From: Neospora caninum Liverpool
Taxonomy: Eukaryota > Apicomplexa > Conoidasida > Eucoccidiorida > Sarcocystidae
Assembly (NCBI RefSeq): GCF_000208865.1
Contig: NC_018392.1
Coordinates: 2,686,793 to 2,750,792, forward strand
Direction of reading: 5' to 3'
Length of the DNA: 64,000 nucleotides
The notes under the pieces were generated by a model. It did not search any database, was not told the origin of the DNA, and saw nothing but the letters and a program-made list of their open reading frames with translations. The translations under genes were made by a program, and so were the position numbers. Shown here piece by piece: positions 1-10,900 of this stretch. Within the stretch, counting starts at the first letter, position 1. Each line of letters starts with the position of its first letter.

Positions 1-451
1 AAGTATGCACATCTCTATGTCTCTCTAAATCTGGATCTATCCATCTGTGTCATGTATTCATGTGTATGCCTATGGATATCTGTTCAGATCAAGTCCCTTT
101 CGTGCGTGTGTGTCGCAGTGAAGGGAAAGCGGGGCTCTGCACTTGCATCTCTTCGCCTGCGACGAACGGTGCGCAAGACGCCGACACGAAATGCGTCGAG
201 GCGTTGACTGTGCGAGAGACGGCCGTCTCAACTTTGTCTCGCAGAGCACGCGCGGTAGACCCGCGGGTGGGGGAGACTTTACCACCCCAGCGGCGCGCTC
301 CTCTACAGAACCGTACAGGCTGCTCCGTAGACAGGTCGTGAATAGTTTCGTGTTTCGTTCTTTCCTCAACTACTGCAGCGAGTCCCCGCCGTGTTCGTTT
401 CCCTGCGGCCGTGACGATCCTCGAGAGAGAACAGGCTGACATGCAGCTGAC
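1..451. other. Probable VAC14 intron or 3' sequence
   Basis: I see no reading frame resembling the next expected Vac14 segment on the minus strand. The open frames present are compositionally ordinary and match nothing I recognise. Most likely an intron of the VAC14 gene. Confidence 0.35.
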
Positions 452-767
452 AAGGTAAGCATCGCTGAGCGCAGCCACCACGAATTCCGACCTGTTGGTG
501 TCGCCAAGCAACTCGAAAAGACTCTCGAGGAAGAGCTGGAGATGCTGAAGCATGTCCGTGTCTGAATAAAGCGAACACCCCCAAAAACACAGAGGAACAA
601 AGAGCATCGAGGAACAGAACAGGAATACAGCCATACATTGCATCGACACACATACGGCACTGCGCACCAATCCATATATATATATATAGGCATATCGACC
701 TGGATTCATACTACGGGTATATGCACAGGAGTAGACATATGAGTATATACGAATGCATAGGTATACA

Positions 768-809
<42 letters not shown>

Positions 810-3800
810 TCGAAATGCATGGATATGCATCCAGTTATGCATCACGGGCCCAAGGGTGGTACAGTTATGCGACAGAACTACATTGCGACTGTATGCCAGC
901 ATACGAAGGCACTTATTTACATCCATGCATGCACGTGCACAAGGGTACGCACCACAATCGGTCTCCGAATGGTATCCGAGAACACACGCGGCCACACATC
1001 GCGGAGACTTCCTTACAGAATACCGCCACGAGCTGCCGAGGCGCAAGATCAACAAAACCACAGAGGAGCGAGAAAAGAAGGAGAAAAGAAAAGGACAGAG
1101 AAAGCACGACGCGGGCGAGTTACCTGGGACAGAATCGAGGAGGGAAATCCAGGAAAGCTGCACAGAGCGAGAGAGGAGAAAAAAAGGCACATCCCACCAG
1201 CCAGCGCTATAGACATGTATACACACATGCATATATACATACATATACATGCATATATGCAGATATGTACTTCTAGGTAGATATTCATACAAATGCAAGT
1301 GTATATATTTTTACACACGCGTTTACCTATATAAGCGTATACGCCTGTATGTGTATATATCCAAGTATATCGCCGAGGTAGAAGAGAACCGATCTACATA
1401 TCTCCATTGAAAAACGTATCGATCTTGTCCCGGTGTGTGCCTCCCCCTGGAGAGTGATTGAATCGTAGCCTGGGCACGATCTTGCCCCTCGCCGCTGCAG
1501 CATCCCTGCGGGCCTCGGGAGGCTTCAAACCTTGCAAGAGACAGAGACGGCGTGAGAGGGGACAGCTGCCTCGCTCGTCTTCACCCGTCTCTGGTGACGT
1601 ACCGCGAGGAGCTTAATAAAGGGACTCTTCACCCGACAACGCTTGACGAGCAGTAGCAGGAATTCTTCTTTCCCCGTCCAGTTGCTTGCCGCGACAAAGA
1701 TCTCCTTCAAAAGTCGATCGACAAACAAAATGCCGCCTCGCACATCGAGGTCCACGTCCCCGTAGAGCTGCATGCAGGAAGGGAAAAAACCCACGGAACT
1801 GCGCATGCAGACACGCGTGCGTCGTGTGGAGCCCACCCACGCTGGCGAGCGGCAAAAAAACGTCCTACACACCCAGAGACGTTGATGAGTCGGTCCGGAA
1901 TCCGAGAAAGGAGGGAATGTTAAAATGCAGTAGTGGCAAATAGCCCCTTGGCCTCCCAGTGGTGCTTCTCTATCCCCACAAACCTCGATGGGGAGAGGTA
2001 GCAAGCGACCCGCACCGGCCGAAAGAGAGAGATGAACGCACCGCGTACCGAGGGCGGCGGCCATCGACCGCGCAGGTTTGGAGGGAGCCCGCCCCCAAAA
2101 CCCCGCTCAGCATGCATATCTCAAGAAGCATTCACAGATATACGCATCTGTACATCAGTAGAGATACAGATACAGATATATATATATATATATGTATATA
2201 TATGCATATATATATGCATATATCTAGAAGAACGGAGATCGGGACATGACTGCCTAGGCCTGTCCGCGCTTAGATGCAGAGAGGAGTATCAGGCGCTGCG
2301 AGCGCGACAGCTGTCCTGTTTAGAAACTTTTGGAGAACAAAGGAGTCGCTTGCATGAGGAGGATCATTCGCTACACAGCTGCGGAGAAGACGACGGCAAG
2401 CGACAGATCAGCGTTCGCTTGGGGAGACGGACGAGCTAGCGGATGCTGTGCAAAGCGCTGAGCCACCTCTGAGGCACTGTCGGCGTCAGGGAGCAGAGAA
2501 AAAAGGGGAGACGCCCCACGACCTAGAACTGAGGCCCCATGTGGAATAACGTGACCACCGCACGGGATGGCGGTATCCACCCCGTTTGAAGGAAACCGCC
2601 TCGGCTGTCTCTGGAGAGGATCTTGGTGCACAAGCGCGAAACGCACCTTACACACGCCGTCGAAAATGTCGTTGAGGAAAGTGAGTGCCGACGCCTGGGC
2701 GACTTTGAGGACGTTGTAGAGGGCCTGCGGTGTACATACACCATACACGGGATGGCTGAAGAGAGACACTGAGAAGGAAATCCTTTTACGTGCGGATGTT
2801 TGCGCAACACGCGTGGGATGAGAAGGCGGACACGCCCATAGGGAGCCCTAAATGTGGAAAAACATGCCTGTTGATTCGGCTTCGCTCGCCTGTGCGTCTC
2901 CAGAAGGCTCGTCAACTCTCGCGTCGGCCTTGTGGGTTTGCGCTCTGTTTTGTGGTTTTTTTCGCGACTCCTGTTCTGCACCGCTTGTTCTCCTTTCCCT
3001 GGGCAGGCGCACCTTTTCGTCACAGCCTTGTCTGGTTCTTTCTCCTCTCCCCCGCTAGCTCCGATGGACTTGGAGGCTCCCTCTTTCTTTCCCCTCTGCG
3101 GCCGTTTCCCTTTTCGTGCTCCTCTGCGGCTCGGCACATGCTTCCGCGTTGCACGAGTTCTCCTAAGCCTTCAGCGTCCTTCGCTGCTTCCTGCTTTCTT
3201 CCTCTCCGCTACTCCCCCTCTCTTCTCTTCCTCTTCCTCGTTTGCCTCCTCGTGCTCTTGCTCTCCTTCCTCTTGTTCTTCATCTTCTTCCTCTTGTTCT
3301 TCATTTTCTTCTTCCTCTTGTGCTTCACTTTTTTTCCTCTTGTTCCTCATTTTCCTCTTCTTGTCTTCCTCTCTGGCGTTTCTGCCTTTCCTGAGGTGAC
3401 TCACTTCGCATGCATAGTATCGAACGCGCGCCTCAGGGTCCGAGAACGCCCGCAGCAGAGGCGGCAACAAGAAAGGCAGGAACTGCTCGACTTGAGCCTG
3501 CCGCGAGACAGGAAAACGGAAGCCCAGAAATTGGATTCCCAGAAAGAGAACAGACACAACCCGACAAAGAGGCGACATCCATATAAATATATACACACAT
3601 GTGGCTGGGGTGGCTGTTTGACTAAATGCGCCTTCTGTGTATCTGTGTGTACATGGCCTGACGGTGAAAGCCTGTGAATGCATCGCTTTTTCTATAAAGG
3701 CCAGAGAACGTGGAACGAGAGCGGACCAGCGTTATGGAGAAACCATTGCTGCCTCGCTCGACGTGTCCCTCTTCCATGGACCTGCGAGCGAGAGAGCGAC

Positions 3801-4401
3801 ATCGTTTCTCACCCCTCCCACCTCTCTCGACCCCCCTTCCCCCCCCTTTTTTTCGCCTACTCTCGTTCCGCCTCTTTCTCGTCGAAGCCTCCGAACTACG
3901 GTCGCCGGGATCGCACGCCGCTTTTCTTCTTTTCGCTTCGCCCTTCCCGCCTTTTCTTTCGCGTGTTCTTACCTCGAGAGCAATGGCGATGGAGGCGAGA
4001 GCGACGAGCCCCCCTTTTCGGTGGTTCGGCAGGACATGCATCAGGAATTCGCGGTTTAGCACGGACACAATTTGCAGGATTTTGGCATCCTCGGCCTCGA
4101 TTTGGCTTCGCCAAAAGGCATCTTCGCTCGTTTGGGCCTCGCGCGCCTCTTCCCCCATGCGCTCGGCTGTCCCTTCTCCAGGTCTTTGCTCCTCCATGCA
4201 CGTCTTGAGACGCGCCTCGATCTCCAGTTTCCGATGCACCACCAGGCGCACGAGCGTCTCGACCTGCTGCGCCCCAGCCTTCCTCTTTTCATGGTTTTTG
4301 TCGCCGACGGCACGGAGAATCTGAGGAGACAGCACCTCAGCCTTGCCCGGTTCCAGGGCGGCCGGAGCGAGAGACGCGCCTTCTCGCGCCGAAGAAAACA
4401 T
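452..4401 (-). CDS. VAC14: VAC14 homologue, PIKfyve/Fab1 complex scaffold (3' end outside window)
   Basis: VAC14 proteins are HEAT-repeat scaffolds that hold the Fab1/PIKfyve kinase and Fig4 phosphatase on endolysosomal membranes to make PI(3,5)P2. Six exons join in phase: 3973-4401, 3405-3497, 2647-2724, 1603-1767, 1124-1157 and 452-561, giving 303 codons. Landmarks in family order: an LSPQILRAVGDKNHEKRKAG stretch and HPN-RKGG-like LPNHRKGGLVALASIAIALE (exon 1), DPEARVRYYACE|ALYNVLKVAQ across exons 2-3, DVDLDVRGGILFVDRLLKEI (exon 4), WISLLDSVP|DTDML across exons 5-6, then LFELLGDTNRSE. These align with the N-terminal HEAT region of animal and yeast Vac14. The ATG at 4401 is the first in frame. 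The last donor (CTT|GTCAGC at 451) is weak, and I found no further exon in 1-450, so the gene continues to the left. Family assignment is firm; exact ends are inferred. Confidence 0.88.
774..807. repeat. (TA)n microsatellite in VAC14 intron
   Basis: An uninterrupted TA dinucleotide run of about 34 bp in the intron between the 452-561 and 1124-1157 exons of VAC14. A shorter run lies at 676-690. Confidence 0.95.
2173..2225. repeat. (TA)n microsatellite with GTA/GCA interruptions
   Basis: TA-rich dinucleotide tract broken by GTA and GCA steps, in the VAC14 intron between the 1603-1767 and 2647-2724 exons. Confidence 0.9.
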
Positions 4402-6960
4402 TTTTCAAAAGAGAAAGAAGCGAAGAAGAGAGGGAGAGAGAGGAGAGAAGGGGAGAAGTGGAGAGAGAAGGAGAGAGAAGGTGAAGAAGAGGAGCAAGGG
4501 GAGGAAGAAAGGAAGAGGCAGCAAAGGAGGGGAAAGAGAGAGGTGGGGGCAGAGAAGAAACGCCGGAGACGCGAGGAAGACGATGGAGAGAAATGAGGGA
4601 GAAAGACGGATAAGGAACGACGACAGCGAGAGAAAGGGAAAGAGGCTGAAAAACAGAGTGGGCGAACAGAGCCGTTTGCCTCAAGAGGGCGGTAGAGGAT
4701 TCTTCGCACTGAAGACAGCACTTGAGAAGAGAATAGGAAGGCTCCTCGTCGCCTATCGGAAGGCGACATTCTCACATTTCACACTGCCTCGGTGTGTTCG
4801 GACACCATTGTCGAAGCACTGGGAGGCCTTCCTCCGTCATCGGTAAACGCCACTCTCTCGCAGGCTCTGTATTTCTCTCCATCGCAGAACGCTTATCTCC
4901 ATCTTCCGCGAATCTCTTCACCTCTCTCCTCATTCTCTCTATATTTGTCTCTCGTTCGCTCTCGCTTTCACCTTTTCTTTCACTGTGCTCTTTCCCCACC
5001 TAATTCTCCCTTTTTTCTCGCACTTTCCTCTAATGTCGCCTGCGATTGTCTGTGGCCAGCACGCTTATGGTATTCTTTTCCCGTCTATGGGAGGCGGAAA
5101 AGAGGGAAACGAGACGTGAGATGGAAGATTGTGGAGGAAGGACAGGAAGAGAGAACGAGATGTGGGGCGACAGCGATGCCGAGGAAGAGCGAAACAAGAC
5201 AGAAGACGAATAGGGGCAGCGACAAAGAAACAGAAAAGAGACACACGCGAAAGAGAGACAGGAGAGACGAAAAAAGGGTGAGAGGAAAAGACTGAGACAC
5301 CAGGCACGTGGCACGCGTGCTTTTTAGAAGAAGGCGTAAGAGGAAAAGGGAGGGTCGGGAGGGAAAGACGGGCGAGACCGAGGATAGGAGGAATATGGAT
5401 GAGAAGAGGAAGATGCGGCGACGAGAAAAGCGAGAAAATCAAAACGTGAGTGTCTCTCTTTTACGGGAAGGACAAAGGCCAGCGGAAACGAAGTGTGCTG
5501 GCGGCAGTCACAAAAAACCAATTCAGAAAAAAGGGAAAAGAAGACGACGCTTTTCGAATTTTTCGCTTACCGTTATCTGCGGATCCTCAAAAACGACGGA
5601 GAACGTGAAAATGAGAGAGACAGGCTAAGGCCCGAAACAGGAAGTGGAAGACAGCCTATATTCCAACGGAAGAAAGGAAAGAAATACTTTTCCGTTTGGA
5701 GAGACGAAAACACGGAAACACACCGACGCTCTCTCCATGAAGCTTGCTCCCTCACAATTTCCTTCTTCTTCTTTTCCTTCCTTGTTTTCTTTTCGACTCC
5801 TTCCGTGGGGCCTCTGCGCGTCTACTCTTGCTACGCGGTCTCTTAGTGTCTTAAGTCTGGGTCATGGCCCCAGCGAGACACGCACGCGGCAGCCGCGTTT
5901 TGTCCTTGCACGGCTAAGGTAACGGCGAGGAAAGACAGGAAGGAAAGTGAACAGGTTGGAAAGCCTTTCGACACTCTGGAGAAGCTATACGTCTGTGCAA
6001 ACAACTGCGTTTCCGACTTTGTGTCTGGGCATCGCGAGAAGGAAAACTTGGCGATTTCCAGTGGGCTTTTTTCGTGCGATGTGTCACACCCGCTGCGTCT
6101 CCAGCGGCCGGCCGCTCACGCGCTCCTTTCCGCGATCATTTCAACACGAATTCCACGTGCCCAGGGTGAGAGTGTGTTGCCTCTACTTTTTGTTTCTCCT
6201 TTCCCTCTCGCCTTTCTCTCTCTCTTTGCTCTTCAAAGCCGTGGAAATCTCTTCTTCGGACTCCTCCTCTCCCCTTTGGACGACACCGGCGTCTCCATGC
6301 TTCTTTTCTCTCCGCTGTTGTGCACCTTTTCTCTCTCTCCTTCTCGCCTCACCGTCCCGTTTTGCCTTTCGTTCTCATTCCTCTTCTTCTCTCGCTATCT
6401 TTCTCAGATTGCTTTCGTCGCTTTTTGCCTCCCGGGGGTTCACGCATCTCTGCGCTATTTTAGAGTCGTTCTGTCTGCCGCGGAATCGGAAGTCCTGCTC
6501 TTTCCCCCTCGATATCGCCGCTGTGTCTCCTCTGTCTCCTCGGTGTCTTGGAGTCTCCTTCGAGTCTCACTTTCTGTTTCGTTTCTCGCTTCCGGTCCTC
6601 ATGAGGAAACATGGAATCGATGTACGGGACAATGGCATGCCTGCCGATTTGCCCAGCAAAAAATATGCGGAAGCTGCTCGATCGTCTCCCAGGAAACAAA
6701 TAGCTTTCCTCCGTTTCTGGCGTCGTCCCTCCCCTTTCCTCCCTCCTTCTCTCGCTCTTGTCCCTCTCTTCCGCGTTGCGCCGATGCCTACACTCGTCAA
6801 AAACGGTGAAGCTGAATTTTTTTCTCCTCTGCCGTTCCTCTCCATCCTTCTCGTTTCCGTCTGCAGCTTGTTTCTCTCGCTGCCGCTGTCTTCTTCCTGC
6901 CTCGTCGCGGGCGTCTCCCTTTGCGGGAACAATATCCCCGGCGTGTGCACACACCGCCTG
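4402..6960. other. Divergent intergenic/5' region between VAC14 and the PPR gene
   Basis: This stretch separates two genes transcribed away from each other and should hold both promoters and 5' leaders. On the plus strand it starts purine-rich (GAGA/GAAG tracts, 4380-4660 and 5090-5440) and then becomes strongly pyrimidine-rich (5750-5800, 6180-6580, 6720-6900). Long open frames here come from that composition: they start at non-ATG codons, are open in several frames at once and encode Ser/Phe/Leu or Arg/Glu monotony. I see no recognisable exon. Confidence 0.5.
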
Positions 6961-6974
6961 TATGCCGCTGTCTG

Positions 6975-7105
6975 TTTCGCTTCTTTTCGTCCTCTCTGCG
7001 GCTTCGTCTTTCGCTTCTTTTCGTCCTCTCTGGGGCTTCGTCTTTCGCTTCTTTTCGTCCTCTCTGCGGCTTCTTCTTTCGCTTCTTTTCGTCCTCTCTG
7101 CGCCT
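6975..7105. repeat. 34-bp tandem minisatellite, about 3.9 copies
   Basis: A unit of the form CGCTTCTTTTCGTCCTCTCT plus GCGGCTTCGTCTTT recurs with its landmark C at 6978, 7012, 7046 and 7080, an exact 34-bp period with only scattered substitutions. Since 34 is not a multiple of three, each unit is read in a different frame. That argues against it being coding, although it contains no stops in at least two plus-strand frames. It lies just upstream of the first convincing PPR exon. Confidence 0.9.
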
Positions 7106-7984
7106 GTAAGAATGCGCTCTCCTTCTCTCTTCTTTCTCTCCTCTTGTTCCCTCTTTCTGCTTCTCGCCTGCAGTTCACCGAACTCGGCCCTTCTCGTTTC
7201 TCCCCTCCCGTGCTCTCTTCCCTATCCTTTTCCGTCGTTTCTTCCGCGTCTTCGTCCCTATCGGGCCAAGACAGAGCTGTCGACTTCACAAATACCTTTT
7301 CGTGCTTCTCCCGAGGAGACAGCAGAACCGAGCCAGGACCAAGAGACAGCCGAATCGACGAGCGCGTACGCAGAAGGCAGGGAACTCCGCAGAACACGAA
7401 CCGTTCCGTCTTTCGGAAACACGCGCGGCCGCGGTGTACATACACCCGACGCAGCGCGCGCGAACGTCCGGGAGAATCAGAGCAGCGACGGAAAGAGGCG
7501 AGGCCACTCCCGCACAGACGGCACGGAAACAAAGCATGGCGAAGGTTCAGGACATCGACTGGAAGGGTCGGCGACGGCCGAGGCGGGGGGGGAAGGAAGG
7601 GCGAGGTTACGGAAACAGCTCGGAGCACGCGGCAGAGACGTGAGAGAGAGACGAACTCCAAAACTCACCCACGTGTCCTTTTTAACTTCACCCTCTCCTT
7701 CCCAGCGACATCGATATCCCCAAATCTACTGCCGGCGTAGCTCTTCCTCTTGTCGCTTTGCTTTTCTCTCCTCTTTTGTTTCGCCTTGTCTGTCAGCTAC
7801 ACATTCTTTTCCTCCCTCGCTTTGTTCTTCCGCTCTCCTGGTCTCCTCTCCTCGCTCCCCCGTTCGACGCTCTTCTTTCGCCTGGATTCGTTCTCTTTTG
7901 CCGCGCCTTGGTTCGTCCTGTCTCGCTTCGTCGTTTTCCAGTCTCCCCCCTTTCCTTCGGGCCTCTCGAGCTCGCGCCGGCCCG

Positions 7985-10900
7985 TCTGCGGAGAGCACAC
8001 AGCGCCCGCTGCGCAGCGCACCCCGGGATGGGGCGCCAGAGGGCGAGATTTCGGGCGACGACCCCGAGACCCAGAGGAGACTGTCTCCTCTCCGGATTGA
8101 TTACCGGAAGGCCTTTGAGCTTCTCGAGCAGGCAGACCCAACAGGTCGGTCGCAGTGCGCATGCAGGAAAGACTGGCGTCTCTGGGCGAAATGCCCCGTG
8201 GGACTCGAAAGTATCGCGCCAGAAGTCCTAAACGCCTCAAGCACTATCCTCGAAACAGCGTGTGCCGCCCGTCTCTACGCGACCCTCGTCAGCTCCAGTG
8301 ATCCCCACGTGTTCTCTGCTTGCCTGCACGTATCCTGTATCGATGTGGCTTCGTGATATATGTATACATACATATATATAAATATATATATATATATATG
8401 TTTTCATGGAGCACGCCGATGCCTATCTGCATCCTAAAGGTGTGCATCTGTATGCATCTATGTATGCATACATATGTATGAACAGGTGTGTGTAGACATA
8501 AGGTATACTGAAGACAAAACATAGATAGCTACACCAAGCCATATATATATATATATATATATTTGGTTTTTGCTTTCTGGGTTTTCGCGCCGCTTCTGTC
8601 TCTTTACGTGTCTCGTTTTGCCCTTTCGTTTCCGTGCTGGCTTTGCGCCCTGCTCGCGTCGTCGGCGCTCCGTTCTTTCTGTGGTTCTCGGAAGCATTCC
8701 GCAGTTTCCGGAATTGTCTTTTTCAGGCATCAAAGCCTTGACGGCTGCCTACAACGCAGCGCTGCATGCATGCGAGCGCCAGAGAGATCGCCCAGGCGCC
8801 CTTCGCATCTACGCAGCCATGCGCGAGAAGCAAATCCCCGTCGATGTGGTGACTCTCCATTCGCTCTTCACTCTTCTCGAGGCTTTTGGCGACGATACAG
8901 CTCTCCTTCAGGTTAGCCGGAGGAGCGGTTTTCGAACAAACTGTAAACGGCAGGCCGCCGAGTCGCTGTCGATGCCCCCTGTCACGTCCAGCTTTTTGCT
9001 TTCAGCTGTCTGTACACCTACGCCAGAGTGGTGATGGAGAGAAGACATTTTGTGAAGAATGCACAAAGTAACGGGGCATCCAGAGAGCGGTGTCCAGGTA
9101 CAGGGAGGCGTCCTTATTCGCGTCCCGCACGGCGGCCAAGAGCCGCAAGCGAAAGAGAATATCAGATCAACAGATCAACCTGGTAGCCCAGGAATCGCAA
9201 GACATTTGGACGAGATGGGAAAACTCGACACACGAGGGAGCACGCGGAGAGCAGGGGCCGGCAAAACGGCGTTTGAGGAACAGGCAGGCGAAACAGGAGA
9301 AGAACGGGGGAGGGAAGAACGGTGTCGTTGAGGTCGTCCCAAGAACTGCCGATGCGTGTTCGCCATCGTCTTTCGCTCTTTTCCCTTCAGATCTTGGCGC
9401 AAGTCGACGCATCCGACCCTGACTCGTCTTTGGCTTTCCTCGCCCCTTCTCCATCTTCGTCTCCTCTGTCTCCTTCTCTGTCTTCGCCGTCTGGGTCCGG
9501 GCCCGGGCTTGCCGCTGTCTCTGTGACCCCGTCGCTCCTCACGCTGGGCATTTCCACGTGCTGTCGCGCTGGAAACGCGACGGCAGCTGTCCAGTTGATG
9601 GAAAGGCTGAAGGCGCTGCTGCGGCGAAACGCAGAGCACTTCCTCCTCAGCTTCACGTCCGTTCTGCCGCCGGACACCGCCGACGCCACTGCTGCTGTCG
9701 CACACCCGCCGACGTCGGTGTATGTACAGCTGGTCGTCGCTCTCTCCCAGGACGGCAGGTAGGAGGCAACCGCGGAAACGCAGAGAGGCGAAGGCGGGAA
9801 AAACGAGGACGCGCGATCGCGAAAAGGGTGTGCGGGGGAAAATTTCGAGGGGCGTGCGGGGAAGAGCGCGGAGAGGAACAGATAGGTTTGAGGGAGGCAA
9901 GCGAGAGCGCGACGGAGACGGGGGCTAGCGGCGAACGCCTACAGAAGGGTGGAAACCTATCGAGGGGAAAGCGAGACACCACAAAAACGCCAGAGAGACA
10001 CGCCCACAACAAACGAAACAAAAACGAAGAGTCGAGGAATGAAACGCTAGGAGGGAACGCCCACTGAGAACTGGAGCGGGGATGAACGGAAGGCGCGGTA
10101 CGCGACGACTGTTTTCCGGATATTTGATGGTTTCAGGTACGAGGAGGCCTTGGCGTACTACGAAGAGTTGAAGTCTCTCCAGCGTCGCTTTATTCAGCAA
10201 CAGCACATTCTTCAGAGAGAGGCAGCGCGTCGCGCAGAGCTCGTGGAGCGCGAGGCGACGACGAAGAACCTCAGCGAGGACGAGAGGAAAGAGCTTCTGA
10301 GCCAGATCGAGAAGCAAGTAGTGGAAGAGCAAGAACACCTTCTCGAAGACTACCAGCCTCCCATCTCCGCCATCAACGCTGCCCTAGAAGCTTGTTGCTG
10401 CACTGGGCGCCTGAAGCAGGCCCTCGCGATATACAAGGAAGACGTCGAGTTCTCGCAGCAGCAACGCGTTCTCGCGGGAGAGGCTCTCGACCAAGCTGAA
10501 CCGACGGTAGGAAACAAGAGAGAGACTCGCAGCTGCCAGCGCAGCACGAGGCGCCACGTTTTGGTCAAAGGACCCAGACTCCACATGCGTTCCTTCTGGG
10601 CTTTCAGTTCTCACAGGACACCAGAGAAAGCTGTGGCGCAGAGCCAACGATTGTCGCTCACAGAGACCGAGATGACGCACAGCGCCGCGAAAAAAACACG
10701 CATGTGTAGAGCCAATCTGGCGTCTCCGTTTCCGACACGAAGCGGCGGAGGCGAGGGCCCTGTCCACACCAAGCTCGGAGCGGTCTTTTTCTCTCCGTCG
10801 GTCGCGCGTTTGTCGTTCGCGCGTTTGTCGCAACCGCGCTGCGACGTCCATGTGTGCGAGTGTGTGTCCTCGCGTGGCGCGCCGGATCCCGCGGCGTGTT

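Noticed and set aside
2790..3677. Plus-strand 295-codon Leu/Phe/Ser-rich frame
   Set aside because: It is antisense to VAC14 introns and exons and consists of CTT/TCC tracts. It gives no credible protein.
5947..7740. Plus-strand open frame of almost 600 codons
   Set aside because: It starts at GTG, is made of Ser/Phe/Leu/Arg-rich pyrimidine tracts, crosses the 34-bp minisatellite and overlaps other open frames. No motif or splice support.
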